From contig JAGVLR010000245.1 in assembly GCA_020054175.1 (NCBI GenBank), positions 1 through 19,163 of the forward strand: a stretch of 19,163 nucleotides of DNA, read 5' to 3'. Both the position numbers and the translations under genes were made by a program. The stretch is from Candidatus Dadabacteria bacterium. GTDB taxonomy: Bacteria > Desulfobacterota_D > UBA1144 > Nemesobacterales > UBA2774. Position 1 is the first letter of the stretch. Each line of letters starts with the position of its first letter. A model generated the notes under the pieces. The model was not told the origin of the DNA. It saw nothing but the letters and a program-made list of their open reading frames with translations, and searched no databases. Below are positions 1-8,221 of the stretch, in pieces.

Positions 1-974
1 TCGAAGCCGGAAGCAAGGCATACAGAATAAAAAAGATATACACCGGCGGGAAGCTCAACCCGGATGCTTATTCGCCCCTCGGCCAGCCCGGTCTCGGCGT
101 CGAGGAGGGGGATTACCTCATCGCCGTCAACGGCCGTAAACCGGACGTAACCAAAGACCCGTGGGAGGCGTTCGCCGCGCCGACGGGTGACGTCGTAACG
201 CTGACCGTTGCTAAAAACCCGAACGGCAAAGACGCGCGTGACGTAAACATAAAGCTCATCTCTACGGCCGAAGACAGGAGACTCCGGTATCTGGAATGGG
301 TCGAAGCCAATCTCGAAAAAGTCGATAAGATGACTGACGGCAGGGTGGGGTACGTATACGTTCCCGATACAGGTTGGCAGGGACAGAACGAGCTCGTAAG
401 GCAGTTCGTGCCGCAGGCCGACAAGGAAGCCCTCGTAATCGACGAAAGATTCAACGGCGGCGGACAGGTGCCCGACCGCTTTATCGAGCTTCTTAACAGG
501 CGGGTGCTGAACTACTGGGCGACGAGGGATTTCAAGGACTCAAAAACGCCTGCTGTGTCGAACGTCGGCCCGAAAGTCATGATTATAAACGGCTGGTCCG
601 GGTCGGGAGGAGATGCGTTCCCTTATTACTTCCGGAAGACCGGGCTCGGCCCGCTCGTCGGGACACGCACGCTCGGCGGCCTCATAGGCATAGGCGGGAA
701 TCCCGGGCTCATAGACGGTGGATTCGTCACCGCGCCGAGTTACGCGTTCTGGAACTCGGACGGCAAGTGGGAAGTGGAGGGGTACGGCGTCGAGCCGGAC
801 TATGTGGTCGAGGACCTGCCGGAGAATATAAATGATTCGCCCGACCCTCAGATCGACAAGGCTGTGAATGTCGTCCTCGAGCTTCTTGAGAACAATCCTC
901 CGAAAAAGCCGCAAAGACCTCTCTACGAAGACAGGGCAGGCTCCGGGAAGAGCCGGACGCCGCCCGGACTCTGA
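1..974 (+). CDS. Tricorn-type S41 peptidase, C-terminal part (5' end outside window)
   Basis: The reading frame is open from the window edge (first whole codon at 3) to TGA at 972-974, giving 323 residues of a longer protein. Residues about 11-82 form a PDZ domain with a GVEEGDYLIAVNG core. The S41 catalytic domain follows, with the tricorn-like signature DERFNGGGQV and the nucleophile motif GWSGSGGDAF (Ser codon at 603-605). The EGYGVEPD segment near the end probably carries the catalytic Glu. Tricorn proteases are large cytosolic or secreted peptidases that cut oligopeptides. The N-terminal beta-propellers and the catalytic His are expected upstream and are not visible. The tail is rich in Pro, Lys and Arg. 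No start or signal peptide can be judged. The family assignment is firm; cellular location is unknown. Confidence 0.88.
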   Translation, partial: EAGSKAYRIKKIYTGGKLNPDAYSPLGQPGLGVEEGDYLIAVNGRKPDVTKDPWEAFAAPTGDVVTLTVAKNPNGKDARDVNIKLISTAEDRRLRYLEWVEANLEKVDKMTDGRVGYVYVPDTGWQGQNELVRQFVPQADKEALVIDERFNGGGQVPDRFIELLNRRVLNYWATRDFKDSKTPAVSNVGPKVMIINGWSGSGGDAFPYYFRKTGLGPLVGTRTLGGLIGIGGNPGLIDGGFVTAPSYAFWNSDGKWEVEGYGVEPDYVVEDLPENINDSPDPQIDKAVNVVLELLENNPPKKPQRPLYEDRAGSGKSRTPPGL

Positions 975-1039
975 CCGCTGCGATTTCATCCGTGAATCTA
1001 TAAGTAAATCGACATACAATCGGGTGCGAGCCGGGTTTC

Positions 1040-1067
1040 TTGTCTCTTTCGCTGCGGCCACTATACT
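1040..1067 (+). promoter_or_regulatory. Candidate sigma70-type promoter of msrA
   Basis: TTGTCT (1040-1045) and TATACT (1062-1067) are separated by 16 nt. They lie after the protease stop and about 30 nt before the msrA start. The -10 matches the consensus at five of six positions and the -35 at four of six. The arrangement closely resembles the promoter proposed for the tRNA further on, so msrA is probably transcribed independently of the protease gene. Confidence 0.5.
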
Positions 1068-1098
1068 TTAATACATAACATTTTTAACGAAGGCGAGA

Positions 1099-1641
1099 AT
1101 GGAAGAGAACGGCGGGAAATACAAAAAGGCGACTTTTTCGGGCGGCTGTTTCTGGTGCATGCAGCCCCCGTTCGACGCCATACCTGGCGTCGTATCGACG
1201 ACGGTCGGCTACACGGGCGGAACGGAGAAGAACCCGAATTACCACGACGTCTGCTACGGCAGGACGAATCATCTCGAATCCATAGAGGTAGTTTACGATC
1301 CGGGCCGGGTCTCCTTCGAGCAGCTCCTCGATGTTTTCTGGCTGAATGTAGATCCGACTGACGACGGAGGCCAGTTCGTCGACAGGGGGAGGCACTACAT
1401 GACGGCCATCTTCTATCACGACGAAGAACAGAAAAAGATTGCCGAGGAGTCGAAAAAAAAACTCGGGGAGTCAGGAAGGTATAAAGCGCCGATAGCTACG
1501 TCTATTCGGCCCGCGATGGAGTTTTATACCGCCGAGGAGTACCATCAGAAATACTACGAAAAGAATCCAATAGGGTATTCGACGTACAAGATAGGCTCCG
1601 GCAGGGAAGGGTACATACAGCATATGAAGGGCATGAAATAG
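1099..1641 (+). CDS. msrA: Peptide-methionine (S)-S-oxide reductase MsrA
   Basis: This 180-residue protein has the MsrA signature GGCFWC at residues 15-20, with Cys17 as the nucleophile. By comparison with E. coli MsrA, the other active-site residues fall at the expected spacing: Tyr48, Glu60 (in HLE), Asp95 and Tyr100 (in DRGRHY). The enzyme reduces methionine-S-sulfoxide in proteins and as the free amino acid. There is no C-terminal resolving Cys pair, so Cys20 (in CFWC) or Cys52 probably forms the recycling disulfide. It has no signal peptide and is likely cytosolic. The ATG follows an AAGGCGAG ribosome-binding site at close spacing. It stands alone between the protease and the tRNA, and a role in oxidative repair is firm from the family. 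Confidence 0.96.
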   Translation: MEENGGKYKKATFSGGCFWCMQPPFDAIPGVVSTTVGYTGGTEKNPNYHDVCYGRTNHLESIEVVYDPGRVSFEQLLDVFWLNVDPTDDGGQFVDRGRHYMTAIFYHDEEQKKIAEESKKKLGESGRYKAPIATSIRPAMEFYTAEEYHQKYYEKNPIGYSTYKIGSGREGYIQHMKGMK

Positions 1642-1759
1642 CTTCATGTTTTAGTCGGGAAGAGACTGCCTCATTTTGACGCGAATGATTGAGATGGATT
1701 GATATCAGGCCGCTGATCTTTACACAGTAACAGTGAACTCCGCTCCGGCGCTGCGGACC

Positions 1760-1787
1760 TTGTTGTTTTCCTTTGCATAGGTATACT
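1760..1787 (+). promoter_or_regulatory. Promoter of tRNA-Pro
   Basis: TTGTTG (1760-1765) and TATACT (1782-1787) are separated by 16 nt, and the -10 ends 13 nt before the mature tRNA 5' end. This leaves a leader of only a few nucleotides, which is typical for single tRNA genes. Confidence 0.6.
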
Positions 1788-1800
1788 TGTGCTTCCCGGT

Positions 1801-1877
1801 CGGGGTGTAGCGCAGCCTGGTAGCGCGCGGCGCTTGGGACGCCGAAGTCGGAGGTTCGATCCCTCTCACCCCGACCA
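1801..1877 (+). tRNA. tRNA-Pro (UGG anticodon)
   Basis: A full cloverleaf can be folded by hand. The acceptor CGGGGTG pairs with CACCCCG. The D stem is GCGC/GCGC. The anticodon stem CGGCG/CGCCG encloses the loop CTTGGGA, which puts TGG (1835-1837) in the anticodon. The T arm is GGAGG-TTCGATC-CCTCT, followed by discriminator A and an encoded CCA. The D-arm sequence and TTGGGA loop match bacterial tRNA-Pro. It decodes CCA and, by wobble, other proline codons. No integrase or att-like repeat is visible beside it. Confidence 0.97.
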
Positions 1878-1984
1878 TTTTTAAAGTGCACTGTCTGAAT
1901 TGAGGGGATTCAAAGGTCACACGGAATTGCGGCAAGACGATGGCGTGCGTCTTTCGCATACACTTGATAAATTATTACTCTCTC

Positions 1985-2030
1985 CTGCCCGAGACTACAC
2001 GCACGTAACCCATACGGGCAGCCATGCGTG
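1985..2030. other. Two interlocked inverted repeats
   Basis: CTGCCCG (1985-1991) is complementary to CGGGCAG (2015-2021). CACGCA (1998-2003), inside that loop, is complementary to TGCGTG (2025-2030) outside it. The order is that of an H-type pseudoknot with loops of 6, 11 and 3 nt. The 3-nt loop is short for crossing a 7-bp stem, so both helices may not form together. The site lies between the tRNA and kinase 1 and has no T-run behind it. Its function is unknown. Confidence 0.3.
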
Positions 2031-2041
2031 GTAATTTTCTC

Positions 2042-2068
2042 TTGATTTATGTAGTCATATGTGATAAT
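2042..2068 (+). promoter_or_regulatory. Possible promoter of kinase 1 operon
   Basis: TTGATT (2042-2047) lies 15 nt before GATAAT (2063-2068), and a TG one base upstream makes it an extended -10 type. It sits about 50 nt before the kinase start. The spacer is short and the call is weak. The conserved block seen before kinase 2 (5771-5875) is not present here. Confidence 0.33.
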
Positions 2069-2117
2069 TCATATTCATAGGGAGTGGGGTTAGGGGGTTG
2101 TCTCTGGTCAATCAATC

Positions 2118-4991
2118 ATGGGTGAGTTGACGCTAGCCGTATTTAACAAGCTCTTCAGCACTTCTGAAATTGCAATGGGCTTTGTAGACTTGCAAGGTGT
2201 ATTCATTGACGTTAATGAAGCATTCCTGAGAATAACCAAATATACCCGCGAAGAGATAATTCACGAAAAAACGTTCAGGGATATTACTCCCAGCGAGTAT
2301 TTCGACTTAGAGACGGGAATAGTAAATGAGCTTCTGGCAACGGAACGCACTGTAAGCTATGAGAAGGAATTCATATGCAAGGACGGAGAAATCACACCGG
2401 TCATCGTCAACAGCATATGCCTCCGGGATGCCGAGGGAAAACCGTACGCTTTAGCCGGCACGGTGCAGGAAATCGGCAGGCGGAATTTTTATAAAGACGG
2501 GCTCATAGACAGCGAAAACAAGCTCAATGCCCTCCTGGATATGACGGAAAACGTTGTATGCGAAATAGGCGTGGGAGGAAGGTTCGTATACGTCAGCCCG
2601 AACTTGGGGGAACTGATTTCATACGAGCCATCGGAGCTCAAGGGCAGGGAGTTTCTCTCCTTTGTTCATGGCGACGACGCGTTTAAAGTGAAGTCGAAGA
2701 TAGCCTGTTCACTCAGAAAGTTTTCGAAGGAAATCTGCGCGTTCGGAATGAAGGCAGGCGAGGATGATTGGAGGCCGGCCGAGTGTGTCATAAAGCCGTT
2801 CAAGAATTCATCGGGCAACTCGCATTTGATGCTTCTTCTAAAGAACGCAAACGAAAATGCCCATCCCGTACCGCCGAAGAACGGCACAGGGCCTGAGCTC
2901 GCCGAGCTGGCCGTCGATCTCGACAGAAGGATTACCGATCTCAATATCATCTATAAAATCACCAAAGCGGTGCACGAGTCGCTCGATCTGAAAGACCTCT
3001 ATAAAATCGCCCTCGACATGATAATAAAGCTCGACAATGTCGACATGGCGTTCATCTACCTCATCGACGAAGTGAAAAATGAAGCGGTGCTGGAAGATTA
3101 CAGAAACGTTCCGGAAAGCTATGTGCGCAAGGTGAGCAGGATTCCGAGGGGAAGGGGCGTTACCTGGAAAATATTGGAGAGCGGTGAGCTCTACAACGCG
3201 GAAGACGTGCAAACGGACGAGCATATAGGGCCGGCAGGCAAGGAGCTCGGCCATCACGGTCTCCTCGGCATTCCGCTTAAAATAGGCGAGAGAGTCATAG
3301 GGGCTCTATATTTTACGACCTACATGAATTACAAGTTCAACGCGAGCGAAGTGAGACTGTTCTCTTCCATTTCCGAGCACATCTCCGTTGCGATAGCGAA
3401 AACAAAGCTCTACGAGGAGCTCCGGAGGAAGAACAGGCGCGAGAAGATACTGAGCGCCGTCACGAGGAGCGTCCACAGATCCATCGATCTGAAGAATGTC
3501 GTGCAGAACGCAACGGATTCCATAATTAAACATATAGAAGGCGCAGACTGCGTAGCCGTTTATACCGTCAACGGCAGCGAAGCCGCGCTTACGGCCCTCA
3601 GCAGCAACGGCTCGCAGGTCAAGTTCTACGAGGCGTTCATACCGGCCGTCGAGAGCGCGACATGGACGCTCTTCAACACCGGAAAACCAATAGTAAACAA
3701 CAACGTCGGGGACGAGAACAAGGTTGATTTCGTCGAACCCGGCTCGGCTGTGAAATCCTTTATAGGCATACCGCTCCGTTATAAGAAACGCATCATAGGC
3801 TCCATACACATAACCTCGGCTGAAGAAAACGCATTCGACATGAATGAGCTCGGATTCCTGAAAATAGTTACGAAGCAGATCGAATCCGCCATAGACAACG
3901 CCTGGATGGCCGAAGCCCTCAGGACGAGCGAAAAGAAATACAGGGACCTGTATGAAAACGTTCCGGCCGGGATTTACTGTAAATCGTACGACGGCAGGAT
4001 AATAATGGCCAATCAGACGCTGATCCAGATGCTTGGATACGGGAGCTTTGAAGAAATGGCGGCACAGAACCGTAAACGTAGCGCTTTCGTTAAGGAAAAA
4101 AGCCGGGCGGAAATGTCTGCCAGAGTATCCAGGAAGCAGTCCATGATCACTGAATTCGAATCGTCGTGGATCAGTAAGGACGGAACCGTCATCGAGGTTA
4201 TAGAAAGCGTCAGATCCATCACGAACGCCAGCGGAAGGGTGCTTTATTACGAAGGCACGGTTACGGACATAACCGAGAGGAAAATGTTCGAGAAAAAGTT
4301 GAAAAACTCGCGACAAAGGCTGAGAAAGCTTACTTCTTACCTCCAGCAGTTCCGCGAGGAAGAACGTACTCTGATAGCCCGCGAGATCCACGACGAGTTC
4401 GCGCAGCTGCTTACGGGCATGGCTATAGATCTTTCGTGGTTAAAACAGCGCTTGCCGAAGTATCTCGAGCGAAGCACCGACGCCGCTGTCTTCGAAAAGC
4501 TCGACAATTTCTCGGCACTCCTGAGCGGCGCCTTCGACGCGGTGAAAAAGATATGCGCCCAGCTGCGCCCGAGAGTGCTCGACGACCTCGGCATAGTAGC
4601 GGCTGTAAAGTGGCAGATAGACGCCGTCAAAGCGCAAACGAACATCGATTTCGAATTCAAATTCTCCGAGGGGTTCTCGGCGTCGGACCCAAAAACTGCC
4701 ACGGCGCTCTTCCGTATATTCCAGGAATCTCTCACGAACATAATCAGGCATGCAGAGGCTACCAAAGTGTCGATTCGCATGAGAAAAAGGAACGGCATGA
4801 TAATGCTCGGCATCAGGGATAACGGAAAGGGAATCTCCGAGAGCTCCAAAATAAGGCCAGGATCCATGGGGCTACTTGGTATAAGGGAGCGGGTGCACGA
4901 ACTGGGGGGCGAAGTCAGGATTAGAGGAGTCGCCGGTAAGGGAACCAGCATACGCGTCAGGATCCCGGTGAAGCAAAGATCGACATGTTGA
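2118..4991 (+). CDS. Soluble PAS-PAS-GAF-GAF-PAS sensor histidine kinase (NarL-type, HisKA_3)
   Basis: This 957-residue kinase has no signal peptide or membrane segment. Approximate order: PAS1 4-120, PAS2 130-245, GAF1 267-433, GAF2 445-602, PAS3 604-730, short coiled coil, HisKA_3 with phospho-acceptor His758 in REIHDEFAQ, then HATPase_c. The ATPase has N-box ESLTNIIRHA (Glu870, Asn874), G1 DNGKGI, G2 GSMGLLGIRERV and G3 GKGTSIRVRIP. It should autophosphorylate in response to a cytoplasmic signal and pass phosphate to the regulator encoded next, whose start overlaps its stop by 7 nt. A stop at 2091-2093 makes 2118 the first available ATG, although no good ribosome-binding site precedes it. 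It is a paralogue of the kinase at 6056 but carries about 266 extra N-terminal residues. The ligands are unknown. Confidence 0.92.
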   Translation: MGELTLAVFNKLFSTSEIAMGFVDLQGVFIDVNEAFLRITKYTREEIIHEKTFRDITPSEYFDLETGIVNELLATERTVSYEKEFICKDGEITPVIVNSICLRDAEGKPYALAGTVQEIGRRNFYKDGLIDSENKLNALLDMTENVVCEIGVGGRFVYVSPNLGELISYEPSELKGREFLSFVHGDDAFKVKSKIACSLRKFSKEICAFGMKAGEDDWRPAECVIKPFKNSSGNSHLMLLLKNANENAHPVPPKNGTGPELAELAVDLDRRITDLNIIYKITKAVHESLDLKDLYKIALDMIIKLDNVDMAFIYLIDEVKNEAVLEDYRNVPESYVRKVSRIPRGRGVTWKILESGELYNAEDVQTDEHIGPAGKELGHHGLLGIPLKIGERVIGALYFTTYMNYKFNASEVRLFSSISEHISVAIAKTKLYEELRRKNRREKILSAVTRSVHRSIDLKNVVQNATDSIIKHIEGADCVAVYTVNGSEAALTALSSNGSQVKFYEAFIPAVESATWTLFNTGKPIVNNNVGDENKVDFVEPGSAVKSFIGIPLRYKKRIIGSIHITSAEENAFDMNELGFLKIVTKQIESAIDNAWMAEALRTSEKKYRDLYENVPAGIYCKSYDGRIIMANQTLIQMLGYGSFEEMAAQNRKRSAFVKEKSRAEMSARVSRKQSMITEFESSWISKDGTVIEVIESVRSITNASGRVLYYEGTVTDITERKMFEKKLKNSRQRLRKLTSYLQQFREEERTLIAREIHDEFAQLLTGMAIDLSWLKQRLPKYLERSTDAAVFEKLDNFSALLSGAFDAVKKICAQLRPRVLDDLGIVAAVKWQIDAVKAQTNIDFEFKFSEGFSASDPKTATALFRIFQESLTNIIRHAEATKVSIRMRKRNGMIMLGIRDNGKGISESSKIRPGSMGLLGIRERVHELGGEVRIRGVAGKGTSIRVRIPVKQRSTC

Positions 4992-5629
4992 GAGTTCTTA
5001 TAGCGGACGACCACCCCGTTGTCAGGCAGGGTGTGAAACAGATTCTCGCGGAGGAGCTAGAGCTTGAGCAGTTCGGCGAAGCACGGAATGCCAAGGAGGT
5101 GCTTGATAATGTTTCCAGGAAAAAATGGGACATTCTCATCCTCGACATCAACCTTCCCGATATGAACGGGCTCGAAATACTCCGTCAGCTCAAAAAGGTG
5201 CATCCCGATCTGCCGGTTCTCGTGCTTACAGTTTTCGACGAAGATCAGATAGCGATAAGGGTGCTTAAGGCCGGTGCATCCGGCTTCGTAACGAAGGAGA
5301 CAATGCCGAACGAGCTAATTGCCGCGGTGAAGAAGATACATTCTGGCGGCAGGTATGTGAGTCCGTCCCTGGCGGAAAAGCTGGTCTTTAATATCTACGC
5401 CGAAGACGAGAAGCCCGTTCACCACAGGCTTTCCAACAGGGAATACCAGGTAATCTGTCTTATCGCCGCCGGAAAATCCGTAAAGCAGATAGCCGAAGAG
5501 CTTTACCTCAGCATTCAGACCATCAGAACCTACAGGACGCGCATTCTCGAAAAGATGGAGATGAGCACCGACGCCGAACTAATACACTACGCAATCCAGC
5601 ACGGCCTCATACATCCCCCCGCCATTTAA
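4985..5629 (+). CDS. NarL/FixJ-family response regulator 1 (REC-LuxR HTH)
   Basis: This 214-residue regulator has a receiver domain with acidic pocket Asp8/Asp9, phospho-acceptor Asp54 (LILDINLP), Thr82 and Lys104. A GerE/LuxR helix-turn-helix follows, with RLSNREYQVICLIAAG and the recognition helix around SIQTIRTYRTRILEKM. Phosphorylation by the preceding kinase should promote dimerisation and DNA binding, usually at inverted half-sites upstream of target promoters. The ATG overlaps the kinase stop in ATGTTGA and no strong ribosome-binding site is present, so translational coupling is likely. Hand alignment with the regulator at 8215 gives about 171 of 214 identical residues. The HTH differs by only a few residues, so both probably recognise the same site. 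Confidence 0.95.
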   Translation: MLRVLIADDHPVVRQGVKQILAEELELEQFGEARNAKEVLDNVSRKKWDILILDINLPDMNGLEILRQLKKVHPDLPVLVLTVFDEDQIAIRVLKAGASGFVTKETMPNELIAAVKKIHSGGRYVSPSLAEKLVFNIYAEDEKPVHHRLSNREYQVICLIAAGKSVKQIAEELYLSIQTIRTYRTRILEKMEMSTDAELIHYAIQHGLIHPPAI

Positions 5630-5770
5630 ATTAACGTTAAATTATTCCTTAGAAAATTCGTGTGTAACACCTGTAGTATTTTATGCAAAAGACCTGAAAA
5701 TCTTATAGATAACGACACGGCTCAAGACCATATCCGAACCATTTTTGACTGCCTTTTTAGTCTGAATAAT

Positions 5771-5875
5771 TACAAATAATTCTGTAATAAAATTACATAT
5801 ACTAAGCTGTTATCACTACAGTAATATCATTGTTCCAAGGATAGAAATTCCTGACCCCTTATTCTACAATCGACT
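5771..5875 (+). promoter_or_regulatory. Conserved operator-promoter block, copy A (upstream of kinase 2)
   Basis: Aligned without gaps to 8933-9037 (constant offset 3162), these blocks match: TACAAA (5771), ATTACAT (5792-5798), AATATCATTGTT (5823-5834), GGATAGAAAT (5839-5848) and ATCGACT (5869-5875). TAGAAA (5842-5847), a 17-nt spacer and TACAAT (5865-5870) fit a sigma70-type core with a weak -35, which would place transcription start near 5877. The AATATCATTGTT box lies just upstream of the -35, where class II activators bind, and the TTACA/TGTAA half-sites lie further up. Binding by the neighbouring LuxR-type regulators is an inference. Confidence 0.6.
5783..5797. repeat. Perfect palindrome TGTAAT-AAA-ATTACA, candidate operator
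   Basis: This 6-bp perfect inverted repeat has a 3-bp spacer. A further TTACA half-site lies at 5770-5774 in inverted orientation to TGTAA. It sits about 80 nt upstream of the proposed -10 in copy A. The equivalent region of copy B has its own inverted repeat built from TACAA/TTGTA halves. The dyad shape suits a LuxR/NarL-type dimer. Confidence 0.45.
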
Positions 5876-5891
5876 TAACCATCAAAAATCA

Positions 5892-5943
5892 TTATCGATA
5901 TTTGTGTTCGATAACCGTTGGAGAGCTTGGCCGGTTTCGGCCA
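5892..5943 (+). other. Two hairpins in the kinase 2 leader
   Basis: TTATCGA (5892-5898) pairs with TCGATAA (5908-5914) across a 9-nt loop. TGGCCG (5928-5933) pairs with CGGCCA (5938-5943) across GTTT. Both lie just after the proposed transcription start and more than 110 nt before the kinase ATG. They do not match a riboswitch class that I recognise, and no T-run follows. They could affect mRNA stability or be incidental. Confidence 0.3.
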
Positions 5944-6055
5944 TGGGTTTTAATCGGATGCGGCTGTTCATCTGCGGCGCTCGTCGTAACGTCCGAAGCA
6001 GGCTGCTCGTTTATCGGGACAGAGCTTTGTAACAACGGGAACAACGAACCGGGGT

Positions 6056-8221
6056 ATGCAGCGCAAAATGGCGATGACTGCTGAGAAAATATCACACGGC
6101 ACGAAATACGAAAGCGAAAAGAGTATTACAGCCCTTACGCAGGATCTCGACCGCAGGAACAGAGATCTCAACATTCTGTACACGGTTACCAAGGCCGTAC
6201 ATCAGTCCCTCGATCTGAAAGAAGTATACAGAATAGCCCTCGACACCATCGTAGCGCTCGACAATGTGGACATGGTCTTTGCCTATCTCGTAAACGAGAG
6301 CCGAACGGAGGCTATTCTCGAGATACACAGAAACGTGCCGGAAAGCTATACGACGAACGTATCCAGGATACCCAGGGGAATCGGCATAACGTGGAAGATT
6401 ATTGAGAGCGGAAAGCCGCTCAACATAGAAGACATACAATTGGATAAAGACGTCGGGCCCGGGGGGAAAAAGCTCGGTCACCACGGCATTCTGGGCATCC
6501 CGCTCACAGCAGGTAAGACCGTCATAGGGGTTATATACTTCGCAAGCTACAAGAACAGGATGTTCGACGAGAGCGAGGTAAGCCTCTTCTCGTCTATATC
6601 CGACCACATATCCCTTGCCATATCGAAGGCGAAGCTCTACGAGGAGCTTCGCAAAAAGAACAAGCGCGAGAAGATGCTGAGCTCCATAACCCGGAGCGTT
6701 CATCAGTCGATAGACTTGAAGCACGTCCTTCAGAACGCGTCAGAGTCGATAAAGCACAGCATAGAAAACGCCGGCAACGTCGCGATATACATGGCCCACG
6801 GCATAGAGGCCGCGCTCAGCGCCTACGCCGGGAATAACGATATGTTCCCGAAGTTCTACGACGTTTTCGTCCCTGAGATGAACAGGGCGACGTGGAAGAT
6901 CCTCAACGAAGGCAAGCCGGTGATTTACAACGACATCACGCCCGACAGCGTCGAAAGGGTGGATTTTCTCGAGCCCGGGGCGTACGTGGGCTCCTATCTC
7001 GGCGTCCCCGTCCGTTACAAAAAGCGCATAATCGGCTCGATAAATATCATATCGTTCGAAAAAAATATTTTCGACGGCAGGGAGCTCGGGTTCTTCGGCG
7101 TTGTCGTGAAGCAGATCGAATCGGCCATAGACAACGCGGGCATGGCGGAGGCCCTGAGAGAGAGCGAAAAGAAATACAGGGAGCTCTACGAAAACGTCCC
7201 CGCCGGTATCTACCGAAAGTCGGAAGACGGAAGGATTCTGATGGCCAATCCCACTCTCCTCCAGATGCTGGGCTACGATACGTTCGACGAGCTCGCCTCG
7301 AAGAATCTCATGCGGAGCGAGTTCGTCATAGGCCAGACCTGCGGGATGAGGGGCCTCCTTCGGAAGGGCTCAGAGCTGAGGGAGGTGGAATCGGCCTGGT
7401 TCAAGAAAGACGGCTCGGCCATAAACGTCATCGAGAGCGTGAGGGCCATTTCCGACAAGAACGGGAATTTCCTCTATTACGAGGGAACCGTTACGGACAT
7501 CACGGAGAGAAAAAAGGCCGAAATGAAGCTTGAAGAATCGCGCGAGCATCTCCGAAGGCTGACGGCTCACCTCCAGCAGTACAGGGAAGAGGAAAGGGCG
7601 GTCATAGCGAGGGAAATACACGACGAGTTCGCACAGCTGCTGACAGGCATAGCCATAGATATATCGTGGCTGAAGAGGAAGATACCCGGAATCGCGAACC
7701 ATCCGGAATCGGAAACCGTGCTGGATAAGATCAACAAGCTTTCCGTCCTTGTCGATAACGCCTTTCAGTCAGTCAAGAAGATATGCGCCAAGCTCAGGCC
7801 GAAGATACTCGACGACCTGGGTATCGAAGCCGCTATAAAGTGGCAGATAGACGCCGTGAGGGCGCAAACGGACATAGATTTCGAATTCAATTCCTTCATT
7901 GACGACTTCATGCCCGATCCGAAAATATCCACCGCCATATTCCGCATCTTTCAGGAGGCGTTGACCAACATACTGCGCCACGCTGAAGCGGCTAAAGTAG
8001 TCGTCACGCTGGAGAAGAACGGAGAGTTCATCGTTCTCGGGATCAACGACGACGGCAAGGGGATAGCGGAAAGCTCGATGTTCGGCGTGGACGCCATGGG
8101 GCTTCTGGGAATGAGGGAGAGGGTCCATGAGCTCAACGGCGACTTCAAAATAAAAGGCGTGCCCGGCATAGGGACGAGTATAAGAGTTCAAATACCTTGT
8201 GAGGTTAAAACGACATGCTGA
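6056..8221 (+). CDS. Soluble GAF-GAF-PAS sensor histidine kinase (NarL-type, HisKA_3)
   Basis: This 721-residue paralogue of the kinase at 2118 lacks that protein's two N-terminal PAS domains. Approximate order: GAF1 35-185, GAF2 200-365, PAS 370-492, HisKA_3 with His522 in REIHDEFAQ, and HATPase_c with N-box EALTNILRHAE (Glu634, Asn638), DDGKGI, AMGLLGMRERV and GIGTSIRVQIP. No membrane segment is visible, so it should sense a cytoplasmic signal. The start is uncertain: ATGs at 6056, 6068 and 6074 all lack a clear ribosome-binding site and all precede GAF1. Its 3' end overlaps the next regulator by 7 nt, as in the first pair. The conserved promoter block upstream is shared with the gene at 9161, so autoregulation is plausible. 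Confidence 0.92.
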   Translation: MQRKMAMTAEKISHGTKYESEKSITALTQDLDRRNRDLNILYTVTKAVHQSLDLKEVYRIALDTIVALDNVDMVFAYLVNESRTEAILEIHRNVPESYTTNVSRIPRGIGITWKIIESGKPLNIEDIQLDKDVGPGGKKLGHHGILGIPLTAGKTVIGVIYFASYKNRMFDESEVSLFSSISDHISLAISKAKLYEELRKKNKREKMLSSITRSVHQSIDLKHVLQNASESIKHSIENAGNVAIYMAHGIEAALSAYAGNNDMFPKFYDVFVPEMNRATWKILNEGKPVIYNDITPDSVERVDFLEPGAYVGSYLGVPVRYKKRIIGSINIISFEKNIFDGRELGFFGVVVKQIESAIDNAGMAEALRESEKKYRELYENVPAGIYRKSEDGRILMANPTLLQMLGYDTFDELASKNLMRSEFVIGQTCGMRGLLRKGSELREVESAWFKKDGSAINVIESVRAISDKNGNFLYYEGTVTDITERKKAEMKLEESREHLRRLTAHLQQYREEERAVIAREIHDEFAQLLTGIAIDISWLKRKIPGIANHPESETVLDKINKLSVLVDNAFQSVKKICAKLRPKILDDLGIEAAIKWQIDAVRAQTDIDFEFNSFIDDFMPDPKISTAIFRIFQEALTNILRHAEAAKVVVTLEKNGEFIVLGINDDGKGIAESSMFGVDAMGLLGMRERVHELNGDFKIKGVPGIGTSIRVQIPCEVKTTC

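Larger units (their letters stand above)
5630..6055. other. Intergenic region: promoter block and long leader of kinase 2
   Basis: This 426-nt stretch has no convincing gene. Its first 250 nt are clearly AT-rich. The part from 5771 to 5875 is shared with the region before the gene at 9161 and holds a candidate promoter. The rest, about 5878-6055, would be an untranslated leader of about 178 nt with two small hairpins. A 60-codon frame from TTG 5902 to 6084 lacks a ribosome-binding site and family resemblance, so it is not called. Stops in the kinase frame (last one at 5987-5989) exclude a longer kinase N-terminus. Confidence 0.7.

Noticed and set aside
868..1071. Frame of 67 codons overlapping the protease 3' end
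   Set aside because: Its start lies inside the tricorn-like gene in another frame, there is no ribosome-binding site, and it would run through the msrA promoter.
1801..2117. tRNA gene as an integration site of a mobile element
   Set aside because: No integrase, transposase or repeat of the tRNA 3' end is seen in the window.
3306..4391. Long open frame on the minus strand inside kinase 1 (361 codons)
   Set aside because: It is antisense to strongly conserved GAF and PAS coding sequence, and its translation has no recognisable domain. It is a codon-bias shadow, as are similar antisense frames at 6092-6724, 10196-10861 and 13930-14667.
5902..6084. 60-codon Cys-containing frame (TTG start) before kinase 2
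   Set aside because: It has no ribosome-binding site, a non-ATG start, no family resemblance, and it overlaps the kinase start.
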